NCBI RefSeq assembly: GCF_014905615.1
Contig: NZ_AQGU01000022.1
Span: 372,001-436,000 of the forward strand
Length of the DNA stretch: 64,000 bases
From: Pseudoalteromonas aliena SW19
GTDB lineage: Bacteria; Pseudomonadota; Gammaproteobacteria; Enterobacterales; Alteromonadaceae
Direction of reading: 5' to 3'
Part shown: positions 51,073-64,000 of the stretch, in pieces
Layout: the number at the start of each line of letters is the position of its first letter
Position numbering within the stretch: the stretch's first letter is position 1
The notes under the pieces: generated by a model
The model's input: only the letters and a program-made list of their open reading frames with translations
The model's database searches: none
Told to the model about the DNA's origin: nothing
Translations under genes and position numbers: made by a program

Positions 51073-52797
51073 ATGGTAGAACAGCTCGTTTTAACAGGCA
51101 TTATGCTTATCTTAGTTGGGTGCCTATTTGGCACCCGTATTAATCCTGCATGGTTATTTGTAAGTGCCATTGGTACTAGTTATTTAACCGGATTAATTGA
51201 TCTTGAAAACATGTTAGTTAACTACGCTAATCCGTCGCTTATTACCTTGATTTTACTGGTGGTAGTGTCGATTGCGATTGAAAAAACCACGCTAATTCAA
51301 AAGTTAGCACAATCACTATCTAAAGGTAGTTTAGTAAAATCGGTAACAAAATTGGGGTTATCAACTGCTTTTTTATCGTCGTTTACTAACAATACCGCCG
51401 TTGTTGCATCGCTTATTACCGCAATAAAAGACAACCCTAATCACTCCCCTTCAAAGCTATTATTACCGCTGTCGTACACTGCTATTTTGGGCGGCACTAT
51501 TACGCTTATTGGCACATCAACTAACTTAATCGTCAATGGCTTTGCAGTAGATGCAGGCATGGCACCGCTGGGCTTTTTTGACTTTACCCTAGTGGGTTTA
51601 GGCGCGCTAAGCGTAGGCTTAATTACTATTTTAGTGATGCTTAAATTTTTACCCGACAACGGTAAAAGCGATCAAGAAGTGGTGCCTTTTTACCTAGAAG
51701 GTAAAGTACAAGCAAATTCAAAATTAATAGGCCAAACCGTTGAAGAAAACGGCCTGCGTGATTTAAAAGACTTATTCCTTGCGGAAATCATTCGCGATGG
51801 CAGCCGCATTTGCGCAGTCACCCCGCAGCAAATTATTCAAAAAGATGACGTGCTACTTTTTGTAGGTGACATAAAATCGGTGCCATTACTGACTCGTTTC
51901 GACGGCTTAAAAGTAGTGCACGACAATCATCAAAAAGACATCGAACACTTAGTCGAAGTAGTTGTAAGTCAGTCATCAAAATTTATTGGCAAAACCGTAA
52001 AAGAAGCCCGCTTTAGAGAGCAATTTCATGCCGCCGTTATTGCCATTCGCCGTGGGCACGACCGCTTACAAGGCGGCCTTGGGCAAGTACAATTACAAGC
52101 TGGCGACTCACTAATACTCGCACCAGGCAAAAACTTTTACACCTTGCCAAATTTAAAACGCGAGTTTGTGTATATATCGGGCCTTGATTTACAAACCCAC
52201 CTTGCCCCTAAACAATCAAACATTGTGCTACTGTGCTTTGCCGCCGTACTGGGATTAAGCATTGTTGGCATAGTGCCGCTGGTTAAAGGCTTATTAGTAT
52301 TACTGATTGGCTTAATGCTCAGTGGCACTATAAAACTTAATGAAGTAAAACGCCGTTTTCCACTTGAGCTACTCGTGGTTGTAGGCAGCGCCATTGGCCT
52401 AGCTAAATTAATGATAGGCACCGGACTTGCAGGGCAAATATCCGACGCCATGTTTATGGTACTTGGGGATTTTGGCCCGTACGGCGCATTTATAGCTATA
52501 TTTTTAATGACCGTATTATTTACCGAGCTTATTACTAATAACGCCGCAGCAGCCTTGTCGTTCCCTGTTGCATACTCGCTCGCAGTTGGTTTTAATGTCG
52601 ACCCGCTACCGTTTATTATGGCGGTTGCCTTTGGCGCATCAGCCAGCTTTATATCGCCATTTGGGTATCAAACTAATCTAATGGTTTATAGCGCGGGTAA
52701 CTATCGCTTAAAAGATTACATAGTGATGGGCTTACCCCTTTCTATTATTTATTCAATCACGGTATTAACCTTGATCCCGCTGGTATTTCCGTTTTAA
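51073..52797 (+). CDS. SLC13/DASS-type permease with two TrkA-C domains, probable sulfate transporter
   Basis: 574 aa inner-membrane protein. Two blocks of membrane helices (for example LILLVVVSIAIEKTTLIQKL, then the symporter-like loops SFTNNTAVVASLI and FTELITNNAAAALSFPVAY) flank a soluble middle with two TrkA-C/RCK-C repeats (about residues 200-370). Related proteins import sulfate in algae and bacteria (Sac1/SLT type). Its place between cysN and cysC, 30 bp and 32 bp from each, supports sulfate uptake. No cysPTWA genes are seen here. Confidence 0.85.
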   Translation: MVEQLVLTGIMLILVGCLFGTRINPAWLFVSAIGTSYLTGLIDLENMLVNYANPSLITLILLVVVSIAIEKTTLIQKLAQSLSKGSLVKSVTKLGLSTAFLSSFTNNTAVVASLITAIKDNPNHSPSKLLLPLSYTAILGGTITLIGTSTNLIVNGFAVDAGMAPLGFFDFTLVGLGALSVGLITILVMLKFLPDNGKSDQEVVPFYLEGKVQANSKLIGQTVEENGLRDLKDLFLAEIIRDGSRICAVTPQQIIQKDDVLLFVGDIKSVPLLTRFDGLKVVHDNHQKDIEHLVEVVVSQSSKFIGKTVKEARFREQFHAAVIAIRRGHDRLQGGLGQVQLQAGDSLILAPGKNFYTLPNLKREFVYISGLDLQTHLAPKQSNIVLLCFAAVLGLSIVGIVPLVKGLLVLLIGLMLSGTIKLNEVKRRFPLELLVVVGSAIGLAKLMIGTGLAGQISDAMFMVLGDFGPYGAFIAIFLMTVLFTELITNNAAAALSFPVAYSLAVGFNVDPLPFIMAVAFGASASFISPFGYQTNLMVYSAGNYRLKDYIVMGLPLSIIYSITVLTLIPLVFPF

Positions 52798-52829
52798 TAC
52801 CTGCGCTCACAGCATAAGAGACTCTCATT

Positions 52830-53423
52830 ATGGATGAAAATATAGTTTGGCATAACTACGCAACGACAAAAGCACAGCGTAGTGAGCAAAAAAAACATAA
52901 GCCCGCTATTTTATGGTTTACCGGCTTTTCAGGCTCTGGCAAAAGCACCGTAGCAAACGCACTAGAAGCGGCGCTTAATCAACAAGGTACGCACACTTAC
53001 CTGCTCGATGGCGACAACGTACGCCACGGTTTATGCAAAGACCTAGGCTTTAGCGACGAAGACCGTATTGAAAACATACGTCGCGTAGGCGAAACCGCAA
53101 AACTAATGACCGACGCTGGCTTGTTAGTACTTACTGCGTTTATATCGCCTTTTAGAGCGGAGCGCGACATGGTGCGCAGCCTAGTAGATGACGGCGAATT
53201 TATCGAAGTATTTATCGATACCCCACTGGATGTATGCGAAAGTCGCGATCCAAAAGGCTTATACAAAAAAGCCCGCGCTGGAGAGATAAAACACTTCACG
53301 GGTATCGATTCAAGCTACGAAGTGCCAAACAATCCAGAAATAATTTTAGATACAAGTAAAAACACCCTAGACCAATCGGTTACACAACTGATAACGTATC
53401 TAAAACAAAAGCACATAATATAG
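52830..53423 (+). CDS. cysC: Adenylylsulfate kinase CysC
   Basis: Phosphorylates APS to PAPS. 197 aa with the P-loop [47 protein letters not shown] and [22 protein letters not shown]. Separate from cysN, as in E. coli. Confidence 0.97.
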   Translation: MDENIVWHNYATTKAQRSEQKKHKPAILWFTGFSGSGKSTVANALEAALNQQGTHTYLLDGDNVRHGLCKDLGFSDEDRIENIRRVGETAKLMTDAGLLVLTAFISPFRAERDMVRSLVDDGEFIEVFIDTPLDVCESRDPKGLYKKARAGEIKHFTGIDSSYEVPNNPEIILDTSKNTLDQSVTQLITYLKQKHII

Positions 53424-53432
53424 GTTAACCCC

Positions 53433-54203
53433 ATGAATCAAACCGAACTGCTAGAAGAAACCCTCATCCTTGCCCGCAAAGCAGGCCAAGCGATAATGGG
53501 AATTTACGAAAAGGATTTTAACGTTGAGTACAAAGCCGATGAAAGCCCCGTAACCGACGCCGATTTAGCAGCTCACAAACTGATTGTGGCAGGGCTTCAA
53601 CAGCTCACACCTGATATTCCAATACTCAGTGAAGAAAACGCCGACATAAGCTGGGATGTACGCCAAACGTGGAAAAGCTACTGGTTAGTTGACCCAATAG
53701 ACGGCACTAAAGAATTTATTAAAAAGAACGGTGAATTTACCGTAAACATCGCCCTAATTAAAAACGGCATTCCTATTTTAGCCGTAGTTGATGCACCTGC
53801 CCTTGGCGTATCGTACCTTGCCGCTGAAGCCATTGGTGCTTTTAAAGATAAAGGCGATGAGCGAATTGAGCTTAAGGTAACTACCAAACCTAACAAAGGG
53901 TTAATTCGAGTTGTAGGCAGCCGCTCGCACCCATCTCCCGATTTAGCCGAGTTTGTAAAACGCTTTGACGAAGTTGAAATGGTGTCTAAAGGCAGCTCAC
54001 TAAAACTGTGTTTAGTCGCCGAAGGCAGCGCCGATATTTACCCGCGCTTAGGTCCAACTTGCGAATGGGATACAGGTGCTGGCCATGCAATCGCACAAAT
54101 AGCCGGTGCAAAAGTCACTAAGCTTGATGGCAGCCCACTAATTTATAACACCAAAGATGAGTACTTAAATCCGTATTTTGTGGTTAGTGCGATAGAAGAG
54201 TAA
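53433..54203 (+). CDS. cysQ: 3'(2'),5'-bisphosphate nucleotidase CysQ
   Basis: Hydrolyses PAP (and PAPS) to AMP, recycling the by-product of sulfate reduction. 256 aa inositol-phosphatase fold: DESPVTDADLAAHKLI, PILSEENADISW, LVDPIDGTKEFIKKNGEFTVNIAL and TCEWDTGAGHAI, the metal-binding set complete. It starts 9 bp after cysC and ends the operon. Confidence 0.95.
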   Translation: MNQTELLEETLILARKAGQAIMGIYEKDFNVEYKADESPVTDADLAAHKLIVAGLQQLTPDIPILSEENADISWDVRQTWKSYWLVDPIDGTKEFIKKNGEFTVNIALIKNGIPILAVVDAPALGVSYLAAEAIGAFKDKGDERIELKVTTKPNKGLIRVVGSRSHPSPDLAEFVKRFDEVEMVSKGSSLKLCLVAEGSADIYPRLGPTCEWDTGAGHAIAQIAGAKVTKLDGSPLIYNTKDEYLNPYFVVSAIEE

Positions 54204-54259
54204 GCCCAGTTTTAAGTGGTTAGCTATCGGTTGTCAGCAAGACAAGTGATAGCTTTAGC

Positions 54260-54709
54260 TTACTGTTGAACAATTTTATTCAAATGCCATAGTTTGAATG
54301 TTAATTTTATAGCACCTTGATCTGAGTTAGGAGCTGAACCAAACTGTTTATCGAATTTACAATGAACAGCTTTTACAAGCGAACTAAGTGCAATACTATT
54401 ATTTTGTTTTAGTTCATCAATAGCCATAAGAGCATATACCCCATTTACAGAATCATTTTCTATAACCTCTTGGAATGAGACTGCTTTATAATTTTCATCA
54501 TATCCTGTAATTCTCCCATTTTGATATAACACCCTCGCGGCGTTCTTTGGGCAAGATTTCTTTCCACTTTCTAAACTTTGGCCACCTAAATCCTTATAGG
54601 TATTTAGCCATGCTTTATTCCAAGGCTCATTATTTTTAACCTTTGCTATTGTTCCTTCAAGCCAATCATTCAGGCTTATTCCAAGCATATCCCCTCTCAT
54701 GTAAGTCAC
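54260..54709 (-). CDS. Hypothetical protein
   Basis: 149 aa, soluble, no signal peptide. Visible segments: SLNDWLEGTIAKVKNNEPWN, GGQSLESGKKSCPKNAARVL, GVYALMAIDELKQNNSIAL. The start could be the second Met (GDMLG). No family recognised by eye. It converges on cysQ and has no operon partner. The pattern (unusual content, solitary, next to repeats) suggests an accessory gene. Confidence 0.6.
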   Translation of the reverse strand: MTYMRGDMLGISLNDWLEGTIAKVKNNEPWNKAWLNTYKDLGGQSLESGKKSCPKNAARVLYQNGRITGYDENYKAVSFQEVIENDSVNGVYALMAIDELKQNNSIALSSLVKAVHCKFDKQFGSAPNSDQGAIKLTFKLWHLNKIVQQ

Positions 54710-55070
54710 TCCTAATTAGTGGCACTAATAGCTTCTCGTGAAAAGCAATATCTCCAAGTTTTGAAAGATTCTTTTCTATCATTACGTGGAATGTCATTAC
54801 TTTGCGAGCATCTATTAATAGCAAAGCGTGTAAGTTATTACCAATTATAAATATTACATTCGGATAGGCTGTTCGTTATGAAAACAGCCTATCTTGGCTT
54901 TACGACTTGCATCACGCTATGGCATGTTGGGTTTATTACTTCAGCGGTAGGTCTTGTTTTTAGTTTGAGACGAAAGTCAAAAAGAATGACCTGTTCCAGT
55001 TTACTAATAATGGCTGTTATAAGTTTTTAGGACTTGCCACTAATTGAAAGCTTTTTAAAAGCAACAACCC
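54710..55070. other. Non-coding spacer with a degenerate repeat
   Basis: No gene seen. A hairpin ATAGGCTGTT/AACAGCCTAT lies at 54864-54892. The segment 54879-54929 resembles 56045-56096 on the other side of the hydrolase gene. Confidence 0.5.
54879..54929 (+). repeat. Degenerate direct repeat, copy 1
   Basis: ATGAAAACAGCCTATCTTGG then CTTTACGACTTGCATCACGC, then TATGGCATGTTG; compare copy 2 at 56045. The copies flank the alpha/beta hydrolase gene and are each next to a small hairpin. Confidence 0.55.
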
Positions 55071-55913
55071 TTAACGATTTTGCTGGGCAATAAAAGCAAG
55101 CGAGTGCTGATTGAATAAGTCAGGACGTTCCACATTACAGACATGGCCACAATGGTGAATAGTTTGCAGTACGCTGTTTTTATGACGCTTAACCATTTCT
55201 TTAACAGGGCCAAGGAACATATGATCTTCCTTACCCATAATGTACAGAATGGGAATATCAATGTCTTTTTCTTTGAAATACTGCATTAAAGGATTTACGT
55301 CCATGGCTAATTTAAACCATTTTATAAACTCTTTTTGGCACAAGCGCTTTGCTTCACGAACAAATAAAAGTCGAGATTCTTTATGGCGCTTTTTCGGCAT
55401 CATAATAAAAGCAAATAAACGATACAGCCACATATAAGGCAGGAAGTGTTTAAAAGTATTACCTAAATAAACCAATGTATTACTGCGAGTATTAAAACGA
55501 GTAACCGCTCCACCTAGCACCATGCTAGAAACATATTGCGGCGCAATTTCAGCAATATTTCGAATAATAATTGTGCCCAATGAAATACCAACAAAGTGCG
55601 CGCTGGTAATATTGTTATGATCTAACACATCAATAATGTCTTTAGAGACATTATTAAACGAATAATTATTATCAACAAAGTTTTGTACTAAGTTATTCGA
55701 TTTACCGTGACCACGAAGATCTAGCAACAACACATTATATTCTTTTTTATAGGCTTTTATCTGACGAAACCAGATTGCCGAACTACCACCTGCTCCATGA
55801 ACAAATACAACCCATGTTTTACTGGTTTCGTGTGGAAAAATAGTATGGAAAAGAATGTCTTTGCTCATTGCAGTTAGCGGCCTATTTACTTCGTTTGGCA
55901 TATTCAATTGCAA
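55071..55913 (-). CDS. Alpha/beta hydrolase
   Basis: 280 aa serine hydrolase fold. The oxyanion region is VVFVHGAGGSSAIWFRQIKA, strand 4 is LLLDLRGHGKSNN, and the nucleophile elbow is VGISLGT (GxSxG, Ser near residue 117). A lid region around 170-205 is rich in basic residues. The acid is likely in GKEDHMFLGP and the catalytic His in HHCGHVCNVERP. Start could be the internal Met of MSKDILFHTIFPHE. The substrate is unknown. The gene lies between two degenerate repeats. Confidence 0.85.
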   Translation of the reverse strand: MQLNMPNEVNRPLTAMSKDILFHTIFPHETSKTWVVFVHGAGGSSAIWFRQIKAYKKEYNVLLLDLRGHGKSNNLVQNFVDNNYSFNNVSKDIIDVLDHNNITSAHFVGISLGTIIIRNIAEIAPQYVSSMVLGGAVTRFNTRSNTLVYLGNTFKHFLPYMWLYRLFAFIMMPKKRHKESRLLFVREAKRLCQKEFIKWFKLAMDVNPLMQYFKEKDIDIPILYIMGKEDHMFLGPVKEMVKRHKNSVLQTIHHCGHVCNVERPDLFNQHSLAFIAQQNR

Positions 55914-56249
55914 GAAGTATAACGGAGTTTAATAAAAATCTCTTATGGAGTTGAGATCAATGCCTTCTACTTAAAAGCTTTTGGGAGCAGACTATGGTTT
56001 TGAAATGAAAACCAATAAAAATGGCCTGCCCCTGTTTTCACGACATGAAAACCGCCTCTCTTGGCTTTGCTGATCGCATGACGCAATGGCGTGTTGCCGT
56101 TTAAGGGTTTTGCTCACTTTTACACCGCTGTTTCGTATTCATGACACTTACCTTCCAATTGGGTCTAATTAATTAGTCTACAAATCCCCGCAAAACATGA
56201 AATTTTTAGCTAAAAACTATATTCTTCGGCGCAATTATTATTTTAAATA
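55914..56249. other. Intergenic region with second degenerate repeat
   Basis: Holds repeat copy 2 (56045-56096) and the stem GTTTTCA/TGAAAAC (56034-56052). It should contain divergent promoters for the hydrolase and the permease; none could be fixed with confidence. Confidence 0.4.
56045..56096 (+). repeat. Degenerate direct repeat, copy 2
   Basis: ATGAAAACCGCCTCTCTTGG then CTTTGCTGATCGCATGACGC, then AATGGCGTGTTG, matching copy 1 at 54879-54929 at most positions. Confidence 0.55.
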
Positions 56250-57551
56250 ATGGATGAGCACACACATATGACCACATCTCAAGATGCAACGCTTTCAAAT
56301 GCATCAACAAACACACATACAAGTTCAGCTAATACAAACAAATCTAAATGGAATCTGCATGACACACAATGGACGCTAAGTCTATTTGGCACGGCCGTTG
56401 GTGCGGGTATTTTATTTTTACCTATTAATATTGGCATTGGCGGTTTTTGGCCATTAATTATTATGGCGTGCTTAGCATTCCCTATGACCTTTTGTGCCCA
56501 CCGTGGCTTAGCACGTTTTGTGCTTTCGTCGAAAAATAAAGATGCCGATTTTACCGATGTAGTTGAAGAACACTTTGGTGTGACTGCGGGTCGATTAATC
56601 TCCTTGTTGTACTTTTTATCTATATTCCCAATTTTGCTTATTTACGGTGTAGGCTTAACCAATACTGTGGATAGCTTTATGGTTAATCAAATGGGAATGG
56701 AGTCACCTTCTCGCGTATTGCTTTCGGGCGTATTAGTGGCGGGTATGATTAGCTTAATGATGGGTGGCGAGCGTTTAATGCTGCGTGCTTTTGCTATTTT
56801 AGTTTACCCGCTTGTGGGTATATTGTTGTTTTTATCGCTTTATTTGATTCCAAGCTGGCAAGTGCCCGATATGAGCATGCCTGAAATGGGCAGCTTTGGT
56901 AAAACGTTGTGGTTGTCGATTCCTATAATTGTGTTTTCGTTTAGCCACGCAGCGGCTATCTCAAGCTTTGTAAATGTGCAACGCGGTCATTACGGCGAAC
57001 AAGCTACACGTAAGTCTGAGGCGATTTTAAAGCGCACTAGCTTGCTACTTATTACCTTTGTCCTATTGTTTGTGTTTTCGTGCGTGCTGTCGCTTACAGG
57101 CGAGCAAATGGCAGCAGCTAAAGCGGCTAACGTTTCGGTTTTATCGTACCTTGCTAATATTACTGATAACTCGTTTATTGCCACGCTTGGGCCGCTTGTT
57201 GCCTTTATTGCTATTACGTCGTCGTTTTTAGGTCACTTTTTAGGAGCACGCGAAAGCTTTACGGGTTTAGTGACTAAACAAACACGATTAAGTGCTGGCG
57301 TTGCCGATAAAATTGGTGTGTTAATTATGTTTTTAGCTATTTGGTTTTGCGCTGTTAAAAACCCAAGTATTTTAGACATGATGGATCAACTATCGGGCCC
57401 AATCATTGCGATGATTTTATTCATTATGCCAATGATTGCTGTTTATAAAGTGCCTGCACTTCATAAATACCGTAATCGTTTAAGTACGCTATTTATATTA
57501 GCGGTTGGTTCACTTGCTGTGTTTGCACTTTTATATAGTATGCTTAAATAA
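56250..57551 (+). CDS. HAAAP-family amino acid permease (SdaC/TdcC-like)
   Basis: 433 aa inner-membrane proton or sodium symporter, probably for serine or threonine. After a Thr/Ser-rich hydrophilic start comes WTLSLFGTAVGAGILFLPINIG, the hallmark of the family, then about eleven membrane segments, including PIIVFSFSHAAAISSFVNVQRGHYG. A later Met (MTTSQDATLS, 56268) is an alternative start. It stands alone with a terminator behind it. Confidence 0.88.
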   Translation: MDEHTHMTTSQDATLSNASTNTHTSSANTNKSKWNLHDTQWTLSLFGTAVGAGILFLPINIGIGGFWPLIIMACLAFPMTFCAHRGLARFVLSSKNKDADFTDVVEEHFGVTAGRLISLLYFLSIFPILLIYGVGLTNTVDSFMVNQMGMESPSRVLLSGVLVAGMISLMMGGERLMLRAFAILVYPLVGILLFLSLYLIPSWQVPDMSMPEMGSFGKTLWLSIPIIVFSFSHAAAISSFVNVQRGHYGEQATRKSEAILKRTSLLLITFVLLFVFSCVLSLTGEQMAAAKAANVSVLSYLANITDNSFIATLGPLVAFIAITSSFLGHFLGARESFTGLVTKQTRLSAGVADKIGVLIMFLAIWFCAVKNPSILDMMDQLSGPIIAMILFIMPMIAVYKVPALHKYRNRLSTLFILAVGSLAVFALLYSMLK

Positions 57552-57570
57552 ACACTTATTTAAGGCACAA

Positions 57571-57599
57571 AAAAATGGCGCTCACTGAGCGCCATTTTT
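57571..57599. terminator. Bidirectional terminator between permease gene and speD
   Basis: Stem AAAAATGGCGCT/AGCGCCATTTTT (57571-57582 and 57588-57599) with a 5-nt loop, between converging genes. Confidence 0.9.
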
Positions 57600-57616
57600 A
57601 ATTCAATTCGTTGCGA

Positions 57617-58429
57617 TTACTCTGTTTCTGGCAGATTACGGCCATAGAATATTTCTTGCATTTCACGAGTCAGTTTAGAGCGAATTTCTTCTTCTTCGTC
57701 ATCTGATAATTCATCAGTTGAAAGACCAAACAAATAGGTGTTTAAATCGGTTTCTTTTAACATCATTTTGGTGTGGAACAGATTTTCTTGATACACGTTC
57801 ACGTCCATCATTTGGTACGCTTCTTTGGTATCTTCTGTCATGAAGTTTTGAATCGAGTTAATTGCATGGTCAATGTAGTGTTTGACACCGTTAATATCGC
57901 GGGTAAAACCACGTACACGGTAATCAATGGTTACTACGTCTGATTCAAGGCTATGAATTAAGAAGTTTAACGCTTTAAGTGGCGATATAATGCCACAAGT
58001 TGATACTTCAATATCAGCACGGAATGTACAAATACCATCATCAGGGTGAGCTTCTGGGTATGTGTGTACACAAATGTGGCTTTTATCTAAGTGCGCAACA
58101 ACTGAATCAGGTAATGGCCCTGGTGCTTCGTCAGCATCGTAATTTTGCTGCTCTTCTACTGGCTCTTCTGAAACCAAAATAGTAACACTCGCACCTTGCG
58201 GTTCATAATCTTGGCGAGCTACATTTAAAATGTTAGCGCCAATGATATCAACAACCTCACCTAAAATGTCGGTTAGTCTATCTGCACTGTACTGCTCATC
58301 GATATATTCAATATATTCTTTACGTTGTTGCTCGGTCTTTGCGTAGCAAATGTCGTAAATACTAAAGCTTAAACTTTTGGTTAAATTGTTAAAGCCATGA
58401 AGTTTAAGTTTATCGAAGGGTTTGTTCAT
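57617..58429 (-). CDS. speD: S-adenosylmethionine decarboxylase proenzyme
   Basis: Pyruvoyl enzyme that supplies the aminopropyl donor for spermidine. 270 aa, E. coli-type long form. Self-cleavage site [14 protein letters not shown], with Ser117 becoming the pyruvoyl group. Other family blocks: [20 protein letters not shown] and [19 protein letters not shown]. No speE next to it. Confidence 0.95.
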   Translation of the reverse strand: MNKPFDKLKLHGFNNLTKSLSFSIYDICYAKTEQQRKEYIEYIDEQYSADRLTDILGEVVDIIGANILNVARQDYEPQGASVTILVSEEPVEEQQNYDADEAPGPLPDSVVAHLDKSHICVHTYPEAHPDDGICTFRADIEVSTCGIISPLKALNFLIHSLESDVVTIDYRVRGFTRDINGVKHYIDHAINSIQNFMTEDTKEAYQMMDVNVYQENLFHTKMMLKETDLNTYLFGLSTDELSDDEEEEIRSKLTREMQEIFYGRNLPETE

Positions 58430-58517
58430 AATAAACCAACCTATAAATTAGTGAAATCTGCACCTGCAGAATGAAAAGTTCGCGGATTTTATACGAATTT
58501 TCCTCATGGAAAAAGCG

Positions 58518-58931
58518 TTATTTTCCTTGATCTTGTACAACTTCGTGGCTATGCGTAATTTCTACTGTTTTATCAAGCATTAATGCAACAGAACAATACT
58601 TTTCAGCAGAGAGCGAAACGGCGCGAGCTAGGTGCTTTTCAGACACATTATTGCCTTTAACAACAAAGTGTAGGTTGATTTTAGTAAATACGCGGGGGGC
58701 TGTTTCGGCACGCTCTGCGCTAAGCTGAACTTGCACGTCTGAGAAATCTTGTTTCGCTTTTTTTAAAATACTGACCACGTCAACTGATGAACAACAGCCG
58801 ACTGACATTAAAACCATTTCCATTGGGCTTGGTGCTGCGCTATCGCTACCTGCATCAAAAACAATATTATGATTAGAATTAGAACGACCAATAAACGTGT
58901 CGCCTTCAACCCATTTTACATTTGCTTGCAT
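58518..58931 (-). CDS. OsmC/Ohr-family protein (YhfA-like)
   Basis: 137 aa. The alpha-beta OsmC fold shows DAGSDSAAPSPMEMVLMSVGCCSSVDVVSIL, with the conserved cysteine near residue 48 and SAEKYCSVALMLDKT with the second near 114, the peroxidatic/resolving pair. YhfA-type proteins differ from Ohr in the GCC motif seen here. Likely thiol-dependent peroxide handling; substrate unknown. Confidence 0.85.
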   Translation of the reverse strand: MQANVKWVEGDTFIGRSNSNHNIVFDAGSDSAAPSPMEMVLMSVGCCSSVDVVSILKKAKQDFSDVQVQLSAERAETAPRVFTKINLHFVVKGNNVSEKHLARAVSLSAEKYCSVALMLDKTVEITHSHEVVQDQGK

Positions 58932-59022
58932 GTGCTTATCTCAAAAAAATATTTTCTCGATTGTAAGCAACTTAGCCGCAGTTGCAAATGAAATTGCGTT
59001 ACGCGGCTATATAAGCAATTGA

Positions 59023-59370
59023 TTAGTACTGTTGCGAAACTGCGCTGTCGAATAAGTTTTTAACTAAACCAGCAAATTCATCTATAAAGGCGTGCTGTTC
59101 GACTGTAACAGGCTGTGAGGTGATACTACTGAGGACTTCTTCTAAATCGTAAACTATGCCGTCAACTTCGCGTACAATTAAGCTACGCTGCTCTGTATTA
59201 AGCTCTTTGTGTTGCTCGCAGATACGCATCACGTTTTCGGCAATCACATCTTCGATTAATTCCATTACCGTTGGAGCACCTGGTTTTATTTCGCCTGGCT
59301 TCTCAAACAACGCTAAGTTTTGAGTTAGATACATGATCAGATCATCGTACCCTTGCCTATCTAAAACCAT
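59023..59370 (-). CDS. Conserved hypothetical protein (possibly DUF3802)
   Basis: 115 aa, acidic, all-helical in appearance (MVLDRQGYDDLIMYLTQNLA ... TVMELIEDVIAENVMRICEQ). It resembles small proteins annotated DUF3802 in Shewanella and Pseudoalteromonas, from memory and unverified. Function unknown. Confidence 0.7.
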   Translation of the reverse strand: MVLDRQGYDDLIMYLTQNLALFEKPGEIKPGAPTVMELIEDVIAENVMRICEQHKELNTEQRSLIVREVDGIVYDLEEVLSSITSQPVTVEQHAFIDEFAGLVKNLFDSAVSQQY

Positions 59371-59452
59371 TTTTTACACCACCATAAAATAATTAATTGC
59401 CATGATTTAAGCAGAAAGCAATTCAAATTACTAGCTTTGCAAGACCGCAATA

Positions 59453-59484
59453 CTTATAAAAGCAGCCTAGGCTGCTTTTATAAG
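59453..59484. terminator. Terminator of the ast operon
   Basis: Near-perfect palindrome CTTATAAAAGCAGCC/GGCTGCTTTTATAAG centred on CCTAGG, with T-rich arms; it starts 27 bp past the astD stop. Confidence 0.8.
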
Positions 59485-59510
59485 TAAAAAGTATTAAAAT
59501 AAATTATTAC

Positions 59511-62016
<2,506 letters not shown>

Positions 62017-62099
62017 GAGTCCGCTTGCTCCCTTATAAATAACGGTAAATAGGAATTGCAGGGCAAGCAATGCTTGCCCTTAATTTGTTGGTTAAGGTA

Positions 62100-63684
<1,585 letters not shown>

Positions 63685-64000
63685 TTAGTCAATTTGAATA
63701 GCTAAATTAGTAAAATTACTTGTTTGGAGGGTTTTTAACTCCGTTTTAGTGAACTTAAAGTGCGAAAACCACGCCACTATTTCGTCTGGTTCAATAAGCT
63801 GATGCTCTTTTAAGCCTAAATACTGAGAATAACAGCGAGCTTTTAGCATAACCTCAGTTAAAGGCAGCATTGAGTCACCTTTTTCTACGCCACTTACCAA
63901 CTGCTGCATTACACCTTTGAAGGGTAAATACCTCAGCGCCATTTTTTCAATTACTTTAGCGCTCACCTCTAAAGATTTATTATTAAGTAAAGTGGTTAAA
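63685..64000 (-). CDS. Hypothetical protein, N-terminus beyond window
   Basis: The minus-strand frame ends at 63685 and is open to the right edge (LTTLLNNKSLEVSAKVIEKM continuing into ALRYLPFKGVMQQL). The GTG at 63966 is probably internal. The visible 105 residues are soluble and helical with no recognised motif (EHQLIEPDEIVAWFSHFKFT). Confidence 0.6.
   Translation of the reverse strand, partial: LTTLLNNKSLEVSAKVIEKMALRYLPFKGVMQQLVSGVEKGDSMLPLTEVMLKARCYSQYLGLKEHQLIEPDEIVAWFSHFKFTKTELKTLQTSNFTNLAIQID

Overview
This 64-kb window is a chromosomal segment of a marine gammaproteobacterium, most likely a Pseudoalteromonas or close relative (Alteromonadales). The evidence is the moderately AT-rich sequence, the gene order rpsL-rpsG-fusA-tuf next to rpoBC, a tRNA-Trp just upstream of secE, the E. 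coli-type speD, and the ast arginine-succinylation genes. Most of the window is conserved core genome; one accessory island lies at about 9.8-23.2 kb.

Layout. (1) 1-9.3 kb: amiB (cut by the window edge) and tsaE, then accC-accB-aroQ, dsbD-cutA, fxsA, and groES-groEL behind a clear sigma-32 promoter. (2) 9.5-11.2 kb: rnk, a VOC-fold protein and a frameshifted membrane protein, with a 195-bp MITE in between. (3) 11.4-16.4 kb: a tight five-gene minus-strand operon, methyltransferase, cupin, class I aminotransferase, MATE exporter and ATP-grasp ligase. The first three resemble the trio that makes beta-methylated aromatic amino acids (maremycin MarI/MarH/MarG type); the last two suggest ligation to a second amino acid and export. 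This is the best candidate for an undescribed system. (4) 16.8-19.3 kb: a wrecked IS3-family element containing an IS30-family element (between inverted copies of an IS3 segment) and a 192-bp MITE with CTAG target duplications. (5) 19.3-21.0 kb: a second, decayed copy of the rnk-VOC-membrane protein block, so the biosynthetic operon lies between direct repeats; this copy is also the empty site for the 195-bp MITE. (6) 21.5-23.2 kb: an EntD/Sfp-type phosphopantetheinyl transferase, IS relics and a relic of a second tuf 3' end.

(7) 23.3-40.2 kb: the translation/transcription core, all on the minus strand. Read in transcription order it is tRNA-Trp, secE, nusG, rplK, rplA, rplJ, rplL, rpoB, rpoC, rpsL, rpsG, fusA, tuf. 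Recognisable promoters precede tRNA-Trp, rplJ and rpsL; a long L10-type leader precedes rplJ and an attenuator-like hairpin lies between rplL and rpoB. (8) 40.4-47 kb: a one-polypeptide hybrid two-component system, a CsgG-like lipoprotein with a peptidoglycan-binding-like tail, a small gene without a canonical start, a hypothetical gene and deoC. (9) 47.2-54.2 kb: a complete assimilatory sulfate-activation operon, cysG-cysD-cysN-SLC13 permease-cysC-cysQ. (10) 54.2-64 kb: a hypothetical gene, an alpha/beta hydrolase, an amino acid permease, speD, an OsmC-family gene, a hypothetical gene, the arginine-catabolic operon astC-astA-astD behind a possible ArgR site, and a gene cut by the right edge.

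All names come from motif recognition by eye; no database search was run.
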